A stretch of DNA of 64,000 bases from Pyrrhoderma lamaoense (lineage: Eukaryota; Basidiomycota; Agaricomycetes; Hymenochaetales; Hymenochaetaceae), in NCBI GenBank assembly GCA_002794735.1, contig NBAZ01000003.1, forward strand, positions 1,798,001 through 1,862,000, read 5' to 3'. How positions within the stretch are numbered: the first letter of the stretch is position 1; each line of letters starts with the position of its first letter. The notes below the pieces were generated by a model that saw only the letters and a program-made list of their open reading frames with translations, did no database searches and was not told the origin of the DNA. Positions 1 to 13,146 of the stretch are shown here, piece after piece. Both the position numbers and the translations under genes were made by a program.

Positions 1-2110
1 ACAAACGCTCGTTTACCAGATGTTCCAGATACATCACCAGTTCTGAATAGTTCCGCTGTAGCTGAGCTCGGGTCTTCTGCCCCTAAATTGGATAGTTCTG
101 ACCGAAGTGCTCTAAAGGATGCGGAAGTTGACATAGCTAATAATGGGATACTTATTGACCAAGATGGTGGGGCCTCTTCTTCTCAAATACCTCTAGAAAG
201 ACAGACTGAGGTGGGAGGGACGTCACTGTCACTTACTAGTCCAGCTCCAAGCTCAAGTGCTGATAGGAATAACCGCCCTAGGGTTAAGACTTTGGCGAAG
301 ATTCCATTGGTTTCTCCATCAAAATTCAAACCTTATCTTCATCCTCCTGGTTACAAACCCCTGTCTGCTCATATTACTTCCGCGTTGTTGCTACAACAAT
401 TAGAGGATGAAACGTTGAGCTCGATTGAGCAGGATTCTCCTGAAAAGAAAATCAACGCACGCCGGGGCTCGAGAAGCTACAATAAGCATCACGATTCTCC
501 TGGTGCTGGGAACGATGATATTGAAGATATATCTGGCGAATTGTCTTCAGATAGACCCCAAGTACTTAGTTCTCAAACAGAAGATGACGAGAAGGTGAGG
601 GCACTCGAGAGTTTATATGTCGACTTTGAAGGTAATGCAGGCATGACTCTTCGTAATGCATCGGCAAAACCGCGGAAACTTTCTTTGGATGATGCTTCAA
701 AAGGTGACAAAGAGAATTACGGGATAAGCATGGAAGACAGGCCTGATGATTTGGAAAGTGATGATGAGAAATCATCACGATTGAGATCCAAACCATTAGA
801 AGATCCTTTTATCGTCAAGGATCCCAAGAACAATGCCAATGGGCCAAGTACACCCACGACCACAGCATCGTTACTAGTAAGAGCGTGTGCGCAATGCTTG
901 ACCGAGGTGCTAATCAACCTATTCTCTCTGTAGGATGAAGATTCCCTCACTACCCCTCCGTTCCGGCTTTTGGGATCTCCAACTGTAGGTTTTCTCACAT
1001 ATTACTCAGTCAAAGCTTAGATTTTTATCACTGCTATTTCAGAAACTTGTTAAGACACCAACCCAGTTACTTAACGAGTCTTTGGGGCGTATAACTACAT
1101 TATCCAACGAAATCAAGGATTTGAAGGCTCGCCTTGTTGATAGTGAAGAGAAACGAGTGCATCAGGATAAACACATATCCGAACTTGAAGCTGAGGTTGT
1201 AGTACTCAACAAGACTCTTAGACAAGAAAGAGAAGAACATTTTACTCAGGATTATATATCAAAACCAGTCGAACCGCAGTCAACTGCCGTTATTGACGAC
1301 CTTCAACGCGAACGGGATGCACTAACAGCTGAGATAGCGTTACTAAAGCTTAAAGTCGAGGACTCGCAGAAGGATTCGGATTTATTCAGAGAGATGTATG
1401 GCAAGGCATCTTCTTTCGTTGATGAACTCCGCAAAGAGAACCTGGAGCTCGAGTCTCGTGCTACGCTCGCAGAGGGTCAGGTTAAGAAGGGACTAGAATT
1501 AATCCGTCTGCAAGGTGCTTCTCAGCTCAAGAGGGTTTCCGAAGAGCGGGATAAGGCACGCTCCCAGCTTAAAATACTGATGACTAAAGATCGGCGCACG
1601 GATGATGAAGTTCGTCGACGAGCTGCAAGAGAGGCAGAGTTGCGACCAGTAATCGATGAGCTGAATGCGGAGATTAGAGAAGTACGAACCGAGATGTCTA
1701 GGGTTGTAAGTGAGCGAAATGTCTTGATGATAAAGAATAAGGACGTCGAGGAAGAGCTAGAGCATGTTCGTATGGGGGAAAAGAAAGCACAAGAGGAACT
1801 AGAGAAGTTGCAGGTTGAGCTTACGCGGTATGCAGCCCGGGAAAGGTCTGTAAAGAAGATGTTAGACCAGACCACCCCATCCGAATTGGAGTTTAATTTT
1901 GATAAAGATAGAGATGAAGAACATGTGTATCTGTGTGAATGGGGGCAGATGACGACGAGATGGCTTGTCATAAAACTTTCTCGACTAGGCAGGTATGAAC
2001 AATTCTTATGCTTGCTTATTCCCCTCATATATGTAAGAACCCTGAGTTGATTCTGACTTTGTATATAGGAACTTCAGGACCACATGTTTCTTGCTAAGGA
2101 TCATCTATAG
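1..2110 (+). CDS. Coiled-coil protein with C-terminal C2H2-type finger (5' partial)
   Basis: Open from base 1, so the N-terminus lies outside the window. Exons are 1-876, 934-984, 1043-1992 and 2069-2110, with GT..AG introns. The first part is Ser/Asp-rich and probably disordered. Residues encoded by about 1080-1870 form a long Glu/Lys/Arg coiled coil. The last residues read YLCEWG...DDDEMACHKTF then ELQDHMFLAKDH, which fits two Cys followed by two His of a C2H2-like finger. That reading needs one extra base near 1943 (in GGGGGCAG); the exons sum to 1919 nt, one short of a multiple of three. Without it the frame runs on into intron-like sequence and the finger is lost. I do not recognise a named family. 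The coiled coil suggests a structural or scaffold role (inference). Confidence 0.7.
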
Positions 2111-2576
2111 CGGAGTGTATACTTGGCTTAGAGGAGTTTGGGTTTGGAAGTAATTTTATTAGTCCTTTCTTGGTTTTATTGTCAAAAGTTGTTGTATGAC
2201 TATGGGCCGTCCATTAATTTTTTAATACTCTCACCTCTCAGTAATCCTGTCATGTATAGCTAATTTATTTGCATGTGTGTATAATTTAATTTAATTGGAT
2301 GTGAAGCCACGAGTGAGCACGCTTATTTACTTTTGTGAGGTTCGTATCTTTCGACCAACACTAAGCGTTTGAGGATTTAGAGGTGCGAATAACAGTATAC
2401 ACGTTGTAGTAAACCCGTTTCATATACTTCATACGCATATAATACAAACATGTATACATAAGGATATCCTGATGATATGATACATTGCGTGCATACTTTA
2501 TATGGAACAGGCATGCCGATGTAAGCATCGGTAGGAACAAAATCAATTCATAGTCATCAATATGGAGTCATTAAAG
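2111..2576. other. Convergent intergenic spacer
   Basis: This AT-rich stretch lies between the 3' ends of the coiled-coil gene (+) and the gelsolin-type gene (-). It presumably holds both 3' UTRs. I see no gene in it. Confidence 0.6.
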
Positions 2577-5500
2577 TCATGAAGGCTTAAAACCCAATGG
2601 CATCATAGAGCTATCCTCTAGTTCTTTCTGTTCCCACTCCTTTTGGTTTATCTAGAGGTCCAATTTAAATAGTATATTCATTGAGAACATGATTATTTTA
2701 TACGACATACCTGAGTCCAAGCTTCTTCTAGGGTAAGTAAGTTCATATGTTCAGGAGCTTCTCCTGGTGCATGCTAGTAGAGGTAGAAAAGAAGAATAAG
2801 AGTATATAAGGTTAGAAATATGTTAGGTCAGGGGATAGTAAGATGTACTAACGATCGCATCGTTTTCCAATCCCCTTACCGCGGCACGTAAATCAAGAGG
2901 AATTTGAGATGGGAAATTAATACATGGACTGGAGGGCGGAAGGGTTTAAGCCGGGCAGTATGTGAAGACAAACCCTGGTGATTAAAGTCAGTTAGGGCCG
3001 CTGCGATTTCCATTTTTTGCGAGAAAAAGGCTCGAATATACGAATAAGGAAGACAACGAACGTACCTGGGCAAGGGTAAGACCTAATCTAATGCTCTTCC
3101 GATTGCCTCTTGCCTTAGACCCAACAAGAGTGAATATCTCATATGCAAGATGAATAACTAGTACTGAATCAACCACTTTCTTCGCAGTAGGAAGACATTC
3201 AACTTCCTTGATCTGAATTTTTGGTAAAAAAATCCACAGTAAAAATCAAATCAGATCGTATTCCATGAACTTGATAATTATAATGAATCAAACCTCAGCA
3301 TCAGCTTTCGAGCAATCAACTTTCCATATTCTCGGATCAGTATCATTCCCTCTAGCGTCTTTTCTCCATTTCCAATAACTTGCATGTGCATAACCGTCTT
3401 CTCCAAGGAACATCCAGAATAATTCGTCTTCTTCTCCCTCCTCAAGTTCAACAATCTTCTTCTCACCATCTGGTTCTGAGTTGGCCTTGAGAAGAGTCTG
3501 TGCATAGCGTAATGCTGCACTACGTTCAGCCTGTAGAGAACCGCAACCATACCAAATCCAAATTGTATCTAGCAGACTGATACAGTAGCTGAAGCCTGAA
3601 CAAAGGTTCTTGGTATCCTACAATGAAATATGAGATATTGGTGACGATGCTTCATATTATCGCGCTAAACTTACTAAATCAACTTCTTCTACGAAGATCA
3701 GACTAGCAGTTGATCGGACACTATGCATCGTGCTATTTTCTGAGGTCCAAAGCGAACGTTTCCCCTACGTAAGCTCATTTAGTTTTCATTACGTCCTCAA
3801 TTAAAGAAATTTTACCTGTCGAACAACTAACGAGCCACCCAGTATATGAATAAGTTCTGAGGTTCCGCACTCTGTTGTCGTTCAACCAAACTTGTATTAT
3901 ATCTCTTAGCCAATTCTTGAAGTTTTATCTCTCCCAGTTCATCAGGATGAGATTTCTTCCCCTCCAAGCCCACACCTTGGTAGTGACAAGGCCCGAAGAC
4001 CTTGACTTTGCTCTATGCACAACAGCATATATCTCCTCGTCATAAAATACAATCATCCCGTCTTCCCCTTTCGTTATCTCCGTCACACTCGAGCCGTCCA
4101 CACAAAACACCTCAACACTGATTGTATGCGAATCCGGATTGGCAACAAACGTACAGGGAGGTAGTCCCCATAACTTAGATGCACTTACTGCGGGAAGAGG
4201 CTCATCGACAACATCTATATTTTTTATTTTTTTTTCACATCAATAAATAAGTCATCATCAGACTCTTAGCCAAACTCTTGGGGAGGAAAAGACCAAAGAA
4301 AACAAGTCCATGTTCTCAATAAGGAAGAAAAGTAGATAAGTACATGGTGTAAACATGTACTTTAAAAAGAATGTCCGCATAGTAAAAGTATAAAGGCATA
4401 TCTCCTTACGTACCAATGTGTACTTTAGATGGCGCTCGGGCAAAGTCTGGTTTCTTTGCTGGAATAGGCTTATCCTTCTTTAATTCCTTTACTTCAGCTG
4501 CGCCGCCCATCTCCATGACGCCAGCGGCGACAACATCCTCCTTCTTAAGCGTCCCGACAGGACTTGACATAGGTGTCTTCTCCTCTTTTACCACAGGAAG
4601 ATTGAAATTAGAGTACTTTCCATAGTTTGATCGTCGACGTTCCGCCTTTAACATCGCAGGCGTTATTGTCTTTTCGTATATTTCTTCAGTTTCACCCCAC
4701 CCTCCAGGATCGGCTGAGTTGTATTCAGAAACGGGAGCACGGCTTTGTGGAGAAGTAGGTACAACAGGTGACTTTGGATATGCAGATGTTGGAGAAACTG
4801 GAGTGCTGGAGGAATTATTAGCAAAGGTCTGAGCTACATCCATAACAGTCGGCCGTGAACCTGTGCTCGGTATGCGACTGTGCCTAGCTGGACTAGTTGG
4901 TGACTTGTTATCTGTGCGGACAGTCAACGGTGGGGTTAGTGGAGGAGATGGTGGGGAAATAGTATTGCTTATGTCTGCAAGTCCAGGTAAAGCATGTTTG
5001 TTAGATTTTACACTAGATAAGGCAGGTGCAAAAGAGCTAGGTTGTGGTGTTTGACGCAATGGCTTGACGCCAATAGGTGCTTGCTTTGCCCAAGCATTTT
5101 GCAACTGTCGGACCTTCTCACCACGAGCTGTTGATGATGTTGCAGACAAAGGTATAGGAGAAACAGGTGCGCTTGTTTCTTGTACATCTTTTGTATTAAC
5201 CGTAAGGAGAGGGATGTCTATTGTACTTCGTTCCACGCCTTCCGTCGCCTTCACAGTTGAAACCGTAGATTGTCCCCCTACATTCTTCCTACGTACTTTA
5301 GCACGATCCTTTGTAGGCTATTAAAGGGCATATCATAGAACACATAGATGACATGTGTTGATTACACATAACATGATAATAATTTAAATAACCGAGAAAA
5401 TTTGTGTACAATTGCGAAGTCGAGAAACAAATGCCAGATGCCGAATGGACGAAAGTAAGAATATATAAAATAAAAAGTTTCAATCAATAATCAATACTCA

Positions 5501-7433
5501 TGTAGCGATCATCGAAAGGAACGCACATGGCTCAAAGGACGACCACTGGGTACAGATGCCAGGTCTGATTTCATATTTTTTGAAGGAGAACTTGGCCTAG
5601 ACTTTGACTTTGATCCTCGAGGTCGCATACCCAGCTCGTCCAGGTCTGGTTTTTCATCACCTTTCTCGTCATCACGATGTTTGCTCGGTGTCTTTGATCG
5701 AGAGCGAGTCCGCCGGCGTTTCTCATCACCTGGAGTCTTGGACGTGAATCATGTTCTTCAATTGAGTCAGTAGGAGGGGCGTCTCCTGTTTTGTTCGTCT
5801 TGATAAACGAAATAATTGTGTTCGATGATCCCAGAGGGAGGACATCGCCTGGACCAGGCACATGCTTACCCTTTGTGGGTGATGACTTGTTTGATCCAGA
5901 ATGCGACTTATGAACAGATACAGGGCGCTTAATTGGCTCTGGTGAGGGTGATGTTCCAGGAATTGTCGAATGCATTGAAGTATCAATGGTTTTTGACTTG
6001 CGCAACGGGGGTGCTGCTATAGGCGGGGTGTTAGGGCTTGGCGAAGGGCTCTCATTCTGCTGGGGGTTCCATCTCTCGTGCACAGACATTCTTTTTGGTG
6101 AAACAGCCCGATCAGGTGAGTTCCCTGAGGCAGCTTCCATTTCACTACTGAGCTTGACGACACTTTGAACAAAGCCTCTGCCTTTAAGTCTGCTAAGACT
6201 AGGTGTAGGATCCTTCTGGACAGTAGGTTTGAGAAAAGCCGGGGCAGGATTCTTAGATAATGGAATAAGAGGTCCATCGGAAGCTAGGCGTGGCTGAGGT
6301 TGAAGAGGCCTTGCTAAGGAGGGGAAACTAATCGGAGGAGAGGTCGCTGAGCGGAGAGGGGGTGAGGAGGGAGTAGGTGTTTGTGGGGATGGGAAAGCAG
6401 CCGACTGAGACAGTGACGGTGTCACTCTTCGAGGAGAATCATTTACAGCATAGGAGGCTCGTAAAGAATCCGGCTTTGTCGGTGTAGCTGGCTTTGAACT
6501 GATACTTTCCACGCTCTTCTTGGGCTTAACAACAGATGGACGGTTCGCATTCGCAAAAAGTGACTCTACACGTCCTCTGACACCAGGAGAACCCGACAAC
6601 ACGATAGGGGATGAACGTTCTGCAGATTTAGGCTGCACAAAGGGAGATGGTGTACTGACAGTACGTTCTCGTGCCCACGTACGAGCAGGTGTCGCACTTG
6701 TAACGGGAGCGACATTCCTAGGTTCCTCTATCCGCGGGGGTAAGGCTGGAACTGGTGTAGATAATGGTGTATTGAAAACATTTGGTTCAGAAGCTTGTGC
6801 AGGTACAAGTCTTATGCTTTCTTCTGCTGTATTGACTACTTCGTGGCCTTTCGAAGCAAGTCCTGCAAGAGCAACGCCTCCACTTCCAAAGATGGGATGA
6901 GGTGCAGTGATATCTGCACGTGTACGCTGTTCAAATAATGTTGGATCATGAGCATCTGGTTGTGCAGCAGGACGATTAAGTCGTGGCCCAGTTGCACGTC
7001 CACCGATGAAAGCTGCTAACGACATCGGTTCTTGCTTCGATGTACTTCTTTCCATGGGAGTAGCGCTAGAACGTTCGCCATTAAGCTTGCGCAGTGCATC
7101 AGCAGGGGTAGAGGCTTAGCATCATAAACATAATTGACAGGTGAATGCAACATTAAAGTTAAGAAGTTGGGAGTAACTGAGTAAATGATGGCATACCTTC
7201 CTCTTCGTCGCGCTCTGGGACAGCGGAAGCCGGGAGACGAACCGAGAATTGCCCACCGCCCGAGCGCCGACTACGAGCTAACCTCGATGCACGAATCTCT
7301 TCTTCGAGTCTACGTTGCTCAGCTTCACCATCAGCATCGACATCGCGTTGAAGGGCCTTGATTTTATTTGTCCATTCAGTAAGCCTGCTTCCGGTTTGGA
7401 GGTCTCGGTACGCCGTCGTGTTGGACTTTCCAT
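2577..7433 (-). CDS. DUF4045 / gelsolin-repeat actin-binding-type protein (frameshifted copy)
   Basis: Start at 7433 (MESPTRRRTETSK), stop TGA at 2577-2579 after SSMMPLGFKPS. The N-terminal part has the DUF4045 signature (IKALQRDVDADGEAEQRRLE), then a long Ser/Pro/Thr-rich linker. The C-terminal third has gelsolin/villin-like repeats: KLWGLPPCTF with EIYAVVHR and VWAWRG; LLDTIWIWYGCGS with ERSAALRYAQTLL; and AYEIFTLVGSKARGNR. Gelsolin repeats bind actin and calcium in characterised members; actin regulation here is inferred. Supported exons include 4414 to about 5320, 3816-4214, 3675-3764, 3294-3617, 3066-3212, about 2850-2973, 2711-2773 and 2577 to about 2651. The frame breaks five times, each missing one base: near 7385, 5741, 3961, 3859 and 2914. 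Protein homology continues across every break. Either the assembly is wrong or the gene is decaying. The first is more likely because unrelated neighbours show the same pattern. Confidence 0.85.
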
Positions 7434-7876
7434 TACATCCACGACGAGACCGCAATATCAGCAAATGTGATGCCGAAATCGCTTGTATATTCACCAGTTC
7501 TTTAAAATGGCGATGCCCTCTTCGTTGCTGTTCAGGAAAGGATTAGAGAGAGCAGACCAACCCCGAACCCCCTAAGCCTTGGTTCGAACCGGGCAGGCAC
7601 TTTCACAGTAACCATTCACGGAAGCAAGCAAATGCAGATATGCCTTACGTAATCCGTTAATTTATTTCCAATTACCGTTATTAAGTCAATAATAGTTTCT
7701 CGGCAACAGTAGAATGCATACAGTCACAATTCTATTTTTAAGTGGCGACATCAGTCTATATTTTTATTATAACAAAGGAGGTAGTATATTGACGAAAATC
7801 CAGTCCGTTGTCGGGTAAATAGTCCATGTAAAGCGTGATATGATGGAAGGATTTCATAAAAAGAAAAGACTAATAT
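7434..7876. promoter_or_regulatory. Upstream region of the gelsolin-type gene
   Basis: 443 nt between the gelsolin start codon (reads left) and the 3' end of the secreted-protein gene. It must contain the promoter of the former and the terminator of the latter. There is no ORF of note and no clear TATA box. A palindromic ggttcgaacc near 7609 is discussed under the rejected items. Confidence 0.45.
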
Positions 7877-8818
7877 CTAAGCAATGACGAGGAAGGCAGC
7901 CGAAACACATGATAATACTGAAACAGCAACACCAGCGATTAAATTGTGTGAGAACAAGGTTGATGCTCCATTGGCGGTATCTGACTGCGCAGTAGGAGCA
8001 GCAGTGCCGGTGCCCTCTACAATTTGGCTTGGAGAAGTACCATCTAGAAATAGCAACCATCAGAATGGACTTGGATAAAGATAATAAGGCATTTAAAAGG
8101 TAAAACATACCGGTGAAGTCAGTTCCACATTGAGATTGGAGTGCTGAAGTAACATCTGAATTGGAAGAGATTGATTGTTGTTCAGAAGCAACGACATTAT
8201 AAGCTTGCTTGACACAATCCGAGCAAGTGATGTAAGTTGGCAAGTCAGTGGCCTCTCCGTTGAAGATTAGCGTCATCCAGCTTATGATGTTTGATATGCT
8301 AAGCGTCCCTTTCTCATTCTCGATATCCGTTAACAAGCTTGTCACACAAAGTGTGTTGTTTGTGGTATCCTTCAGGCAAGCAGCTTCGCGTACGGTTGGG
8401 TAAGCTTGCTGCACGATTGACGTGAGGTCAGAAGTATCAATGTTTGCAGACCCGAGATCGCTCGAGCACCCCGAAGTAATGTTTGATATTATGGTTGAAA
8501 TCTGACTGTCTGTGCAAGGATCTTCCGCACAAGTGCCTGAGAGCCAGTTGCTGACAGGCTCAACTAGGGACTCGTTTGATGAAGCAAGGAACAACGGGGT
8601 AAGTCCAGCAATATTCAAGCACGATGCATCGGAAGATGAGGCAACTCCAAGCAACGTTGACTGGCACTCTGACGAGAGAGATAACCTAAAGTTAAAGACG
8701 ACGAAATGATTAAAATTCTGGACTAAGACAATATAATCCGAAATAATAACACATACCCTCGAGCAAGACCCGCTCCGAGAAGTAAAATGGAGGAAGCAAA
8801 AGCAAAACGTGACTGCAT
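7877..8818 (-). CDS. Secreted, probably GPI-anchored Ser/Cys-rich protein (DUF7729-like)
   Basis: Three exons, 8757-8818, 8111-8685 and 7877-8043, give 267 residues with no frame break. A signal peptide is visible (MQSRFAFASSILLLGAGLA). The mature part has evenly spaced Cys (ECQSTLL, DASCLN, GTCAEDPC, SGCSS, AACLKD, CSDCVKQ, SQCGTDF) suggesting disulphides, then a Ser/Thr linker and a C-terminal hydrophobic tail (AGVAVSVLSCVSAAFLVIA), as for GPI attachment. It resembles abundant basidiomycete extracellular proteins of the DUF7729 type. That family name is from memory of the pattern and the function is unknown. Likely site: cell wall or outer membrane surface. Confidence 0.85.
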
Positions 8819-11815
8819 GATTAAGAACAGAAGGGATTGAAAGGGCGTAAGAAAACTCAGAGACCTGCTGAGACGTTAGCTTTTAAATGGATGAGAGGGA
8901 GAGAGAACAAAAGGGGTGGAGTAAGAAAGAAAAGGGAATGTGAAAAGGAGTTGCCGTTAATTTATGTACACAAGACCCCGTTGCTGGGCCGACACCCCAC
9001 GCGCCGAGAACAATTCACTCTCACGTATCCATAAAGGGCAATAACCTGTGGCTCGGCCTGTCCAACGAATGAGCGTCGCCCGCTCACTTCAGTCTGTCTC
9101 AGTCATAATTGATGTTTAATCAGATTTCAAGTGTATAATAGAAGGAAACAATTGCGTTTACTAACGAGTGGCGAAGAGATGCTGTCCATTTCTTTCCCTT
9201 TTTTGTTAATCTTCCGAGAGAATTATCTACTACTGAGACTAGTCAGCTACCATGGCTAAGCATTTCTGTGACTAGTCCAAGTATGCTGTGTATGGTAACA
9301 ATAAATATTATATTTCACAGCTTAAAGGGTACACTCATGACTTCATAATCTTTGGCGTTGACGGTCATCAGCGCCGAACCGTGAATTTCACTGTCGGCCC
9401 TCATTCTCCAGAGCTGATCGCAGCACCTGCAATCCAATTCATGAACCCTGAAAAGATCTATAACTAGTGCCACAGTATCATAACCTTAAATCATTTACAA
9501 TTATAGTTAATATAATCAAGAGCAAAGTTCGTGCGCCAACGGATCGCCCAAAAAGAATGTAGTTAGCGCTATTCCGGTGTTTCGCTTTGTTTAGAGTCAA
9601 ATGAATAATCATCATGACACACAGCTTTAGGAGAGCTTCATGTGAACTACTAAGAACGTCTTCTCACAGATGATGTGCTGTGATTGATGATTTTTATGCA
9701 AGTGGATCTTAGCGCTATCACCCCTTGGCAACGGACTGTTGCTCTCGTCGTTACAGTTTATAGGCCTGACCTGGAGACTACCAATTATCAAGAACTCCTC
9801 CGTACTGCACTACTTGACCGCGAACCATCACCGAAAGCAATTTTGAGTTTTCCTATTGTATGCTTACGTTTGTATGTCATCTACCTTTTAGGGAGACCTA
9901 GACTTAAAGATAAAAATAGGTTGGTGCTTTTTTCATATGTGAGAACAGATACAGCCGCAAGCCTGTCCGATCCAGTGACATATTAATATCTGTGATATGC
10001 GAAGCAGAAAATTGTCAGCTCATATAGATAATGTCTTGTATTAAGCCACTCCGATACTAGGATTTTTGTAACCCTTTTAGTAACTAGTGTTCCGATATTG
10101 GAGCCACCCTTAAATAAAATCAAATAATAGGACTCAAATCTTCCTAAACAACAAGATACTGTACTCCGGATTAGTCGTTGGAAGGGACCTTGAAATGCAT
10201 ATTCTTTCTCTATAGTCTTAAAATGTCAGTTTTGAGTACAAATAAGTCTCATTGGCGATCAGGAGCTATGATTTGTAGTCTGTCGTTACGGTCTATGATC
10301 CACGAAAAGAGACTACTAAATTAAAATCAGATAGTAATTCAAATATAGTAGAGCTGTAAGTAGTCTGGATTCAGTGACGGACACATCACTGATGATACAT
10401 CACTGCCTTTGAAATCATTATGGATAGATGTCGAGGGATCCGACCTCCGATGGTTTCCCCAAGAAGGACTAAAAAGAGAAATGAGGTACGCTATCAATAT
10501 TCTTTATCAAAATGTTCGTTAGACTAAAATCACAATCTGACAAAACAACGAATGAAGCCAGGAATTAGAGTTGTCTAGACCCAGATACATGTACATGTAC
10601 ATCGACGAAGCGATAATCAGTGCTGTGCCATAATGGACACCACCTAGGCTACCGCTATAACGACTCTTCTGTCCATTCTATCTGTGGGTATACGAAAGGA
10701 CGCCAGGCACTAGTACATAAGCGAACGTTTCCTCAAATTCAGGCGAGAAAATATCCAAAGAGTATATCTGGCATCCTTTTGTATACTCACCTGTAGCTTC
10801 TCATCTAACTCGGCGACTCAGAGAATGACTCGATAATCTTGTCTGGAACTCAAAAAGTGTTTGTAGAAACTTTACTCAAGAAAACTTGACAGTAACCAAG
10901 TACTTATTGTGAATGAAATTATAATCCTCGCCTAATTAAGTGCTTACCTGTGCTAGTGGGAGCTCAAGAAAACGATTCATTACGGTTCAAGATCAGTGAA
11001 ACCTGACATCTATAATGAGCAACTATGTAGAATAGAAGAAGCCTCATTAATGAACGCTTCTAAATTCGTGTTGTAAAAAGAATGTGAACACAATCCCAGA
11101 CGGACTCAATAAGCATAAAAGACATGTCCAAACTTTTCCTCTTTTTCCTGCGAAGATCAATCTATCAAACGCCAGATTTCTATAGTTTCTATTAGGAACG
11201 TCATAGTATTAGAAGAACTATAGTATGCCACATATTATTCGGGAAACCAGGACTCACAAACTGAGTAACTGGCTCTTTGGTTGTTGTATATTATTAGACA
11301 CTATATAACTTTCTTTATACCCCCTCCCAAATGAATCCATCCGACGGTACCTTGAAAGCATATTTTTGGCATATGCAAATCGGAAAGGTAAATTTCACTA
11401 TTAGTAATGTTTCTCTGTGTATGAGTGTATAGAGCAATAGATTAGTAACATATCAACAAATGAACATTAATACACACTGAGGGACAAACGGAATGAATTA
11501 TCGCTATATCTCTCCCTCAAATATATTGATATATCTGAAGAAACATGTTTATTGGGCTAATTTCGGTTTCCTGGCACTAGATAAAGAAATAATGGTGCAT
11601 AAATGGTCATAAATAGGGACATATGCGAGAATCCGGTCATGCTAATGAGTGTATGAACGTAGTGGAGAATAGCATTGTCGAAAAGACTTCGGGGCTTGCA
11701 CTAGAGTTTTTGATGGCTAAATTCAAGGTCTACTCGGTACGGTGTTATTTTCTGGTAGGCCTGGTCTAATGAGTATATCCGGGGAAAACTCCAAGCTAGG
11801 TATATTTGAATATAA
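8819..11815. other. Gene-poor 3 kb intergenic region
   Basis: No gene can be supported. The left end must hold the promoter of the secreted-protein gene. Two stretches look weakly coding on +: about 9321-9467 after an AG acceptor-like site (LKGYTHDFIIFGVDGH...) and 9684-9986 (MIFMQVDLSAITPWQR...). Neither joins to a convincing start, neighbouring exon or known family. From 10.0 to 11.8 kb the sequence is AT-rich with stops in all frames, and I saw no terminal repeats or target-site duplications. It could be an old gene or transposon remnant. Confidence 0.5.
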
Positions 11816-13146
11816 TCAATTGTGGTCCCGGCGCAAACGGTCCAATATCGGTGAACTCAGAGTCACATTGAATCCATTTTTCATACATTCCCTAAGCTTC
11901 CTGTGATGTTTTAGCTTGGTTATCATGTGGCCTCCCACGATACAGGCTTTAAAAGTTTGAGAGTTCTCCCATTGTGATATCAACAATTTCGCGACGCCTC
12001 TATAATCTAGGGGTACATCGACGTAAGGATTGAAACGCGACATCCTGATGGATAGGTTCTGTAGTCTAGGAAATAATACGACATCCTCAGACAAGTTAAA
12101 GGCGGTTAAAATCAGGAGAAATGACTGATAAGCAAAAATATCAATGTCACTTTCTAGCTCAAATGTCTCTAATGTCGAAAGGTACGGTAAAAGTGCACGA
12201 AACTGTTCCCCTTGACGTTCTTGTACTTCGGCATAAAAATTTATTCTCAGATTTTTTAGTGGGGGTTCTGAACGGCGAACAAATTCAAGAAATAAATCAA
12301 GATCTTCTCCAGTTAAAGTAAAGCAGGAAAGAGATGGTGCAATGATCCATGTCAGAAGGATACCCGGCGAATGTAAAGTATCTAGACATGGTAGTGTGAC
12401 AAGAGGGGTATCCTCTGCAGCAGAAATGGCTATACGCCCTCCAATAGGTCTTGTCTCGTAGACAACAGAAAGGTGGACAAGAGCTGTGTGATTTCTTAGA
12501 AACGATAAGAACATAGTGGCATCGATGGAAGTACTGCCAATCACGGGTACCCGAAAATCAAGATTAGTGAGTCGTGTGCTCGAAACGGTTTCTCTGATTG
12601 TTTTCCAAAGTGTAAACGATAATCCTTGTATATCCAAATATTCTAGATCTTTTGACTGGGATAGATCGATAGAAAAATAGTCTTTGATCCCATAGAGTCC
12701 CGTGCAATGGAAGATGAAACGACGCAGAAGAGGCATATTTGACCAATTATGTCGGAGGTCTAGCTTGAACAGTCCAACTACCGAGCGAATATCCATTGAG
12801 TACCATCGATATTGTTCACCAGAAACTAGCTGTAATAAGTCTCCAAAGTAGTCATTTTTCTGTTTTGTGTAAATGACAAGGTCTAGTGGTGTAGTTCCCG
12901 AACATTTGATCAGATGTCCTAGAAGAAGTTTCGAATCAGCTTTTAACCAACGAGGACGGCCAGCATCGATTTCAAGTTTTGTCCAAAGACGGGGGTGGAC
13001 AGAGCAAGATTTCTCAGCTTCCTATTCGTGTGGGAGACAATAAAAGGTACCTCAGATAAGTCTGCGGTGATACGTTCTGGTGAAATTAAGAGGAAAATCT
13101 CTGTTAAGATTTCGACAGGAAGAGTTGTGAAGTTAGCCGGGAACAT
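11816..13146 (-). CDS. F-box domain protein
   Basis: Starts at 13146 with MFPANFTTLPVEILTEIF. LPVEILTEIFLL and the following SHTNRKLRNLALSTP match the N-terminal F-box of basidiomycete F-box proteins, which recruit substrates to SCF ubiquitin ligases. The rest is leucine-rich with an LRR-like rhythm (FKLDLRHNWSNMPLLRRF, LEYLDIQGLSF, LQNLSIRMSRF). No introns are needed. One base appears missing in a run of five G on the + strand at 12991-12995. With it the frame continues LSTPRLWTKL and the ORF becomes 444 codons (1331+1 nt). Without it the protein stops shortly after the F-box. Such F-box genes are numerous and fast-evolving, so the substrate cannot be guessed. Confidence 0.82.

Noticed and set aside
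2577..7433. Calling the gelsolin-type gene a pseudogene
   Set aside because: Five one-base losses but no in-frame substitutions to stop between them, intact splice sites, and the same type of loss in unrelated housekeeping genes. An assembly artefact is more likely.
7601..7625. Palindromic ggttcgaacc resembling a tRNA T-loop (box B)
   Set aside because: No box A at the right distance on either strand, the T-stem does not pair and no acceptor stem is visible.
8819..11815. LTR or DNA transposon
   Set aside because: No terminal repeats, no integrase, transposase or reverse transcriptase motifs in any frame that I could see.
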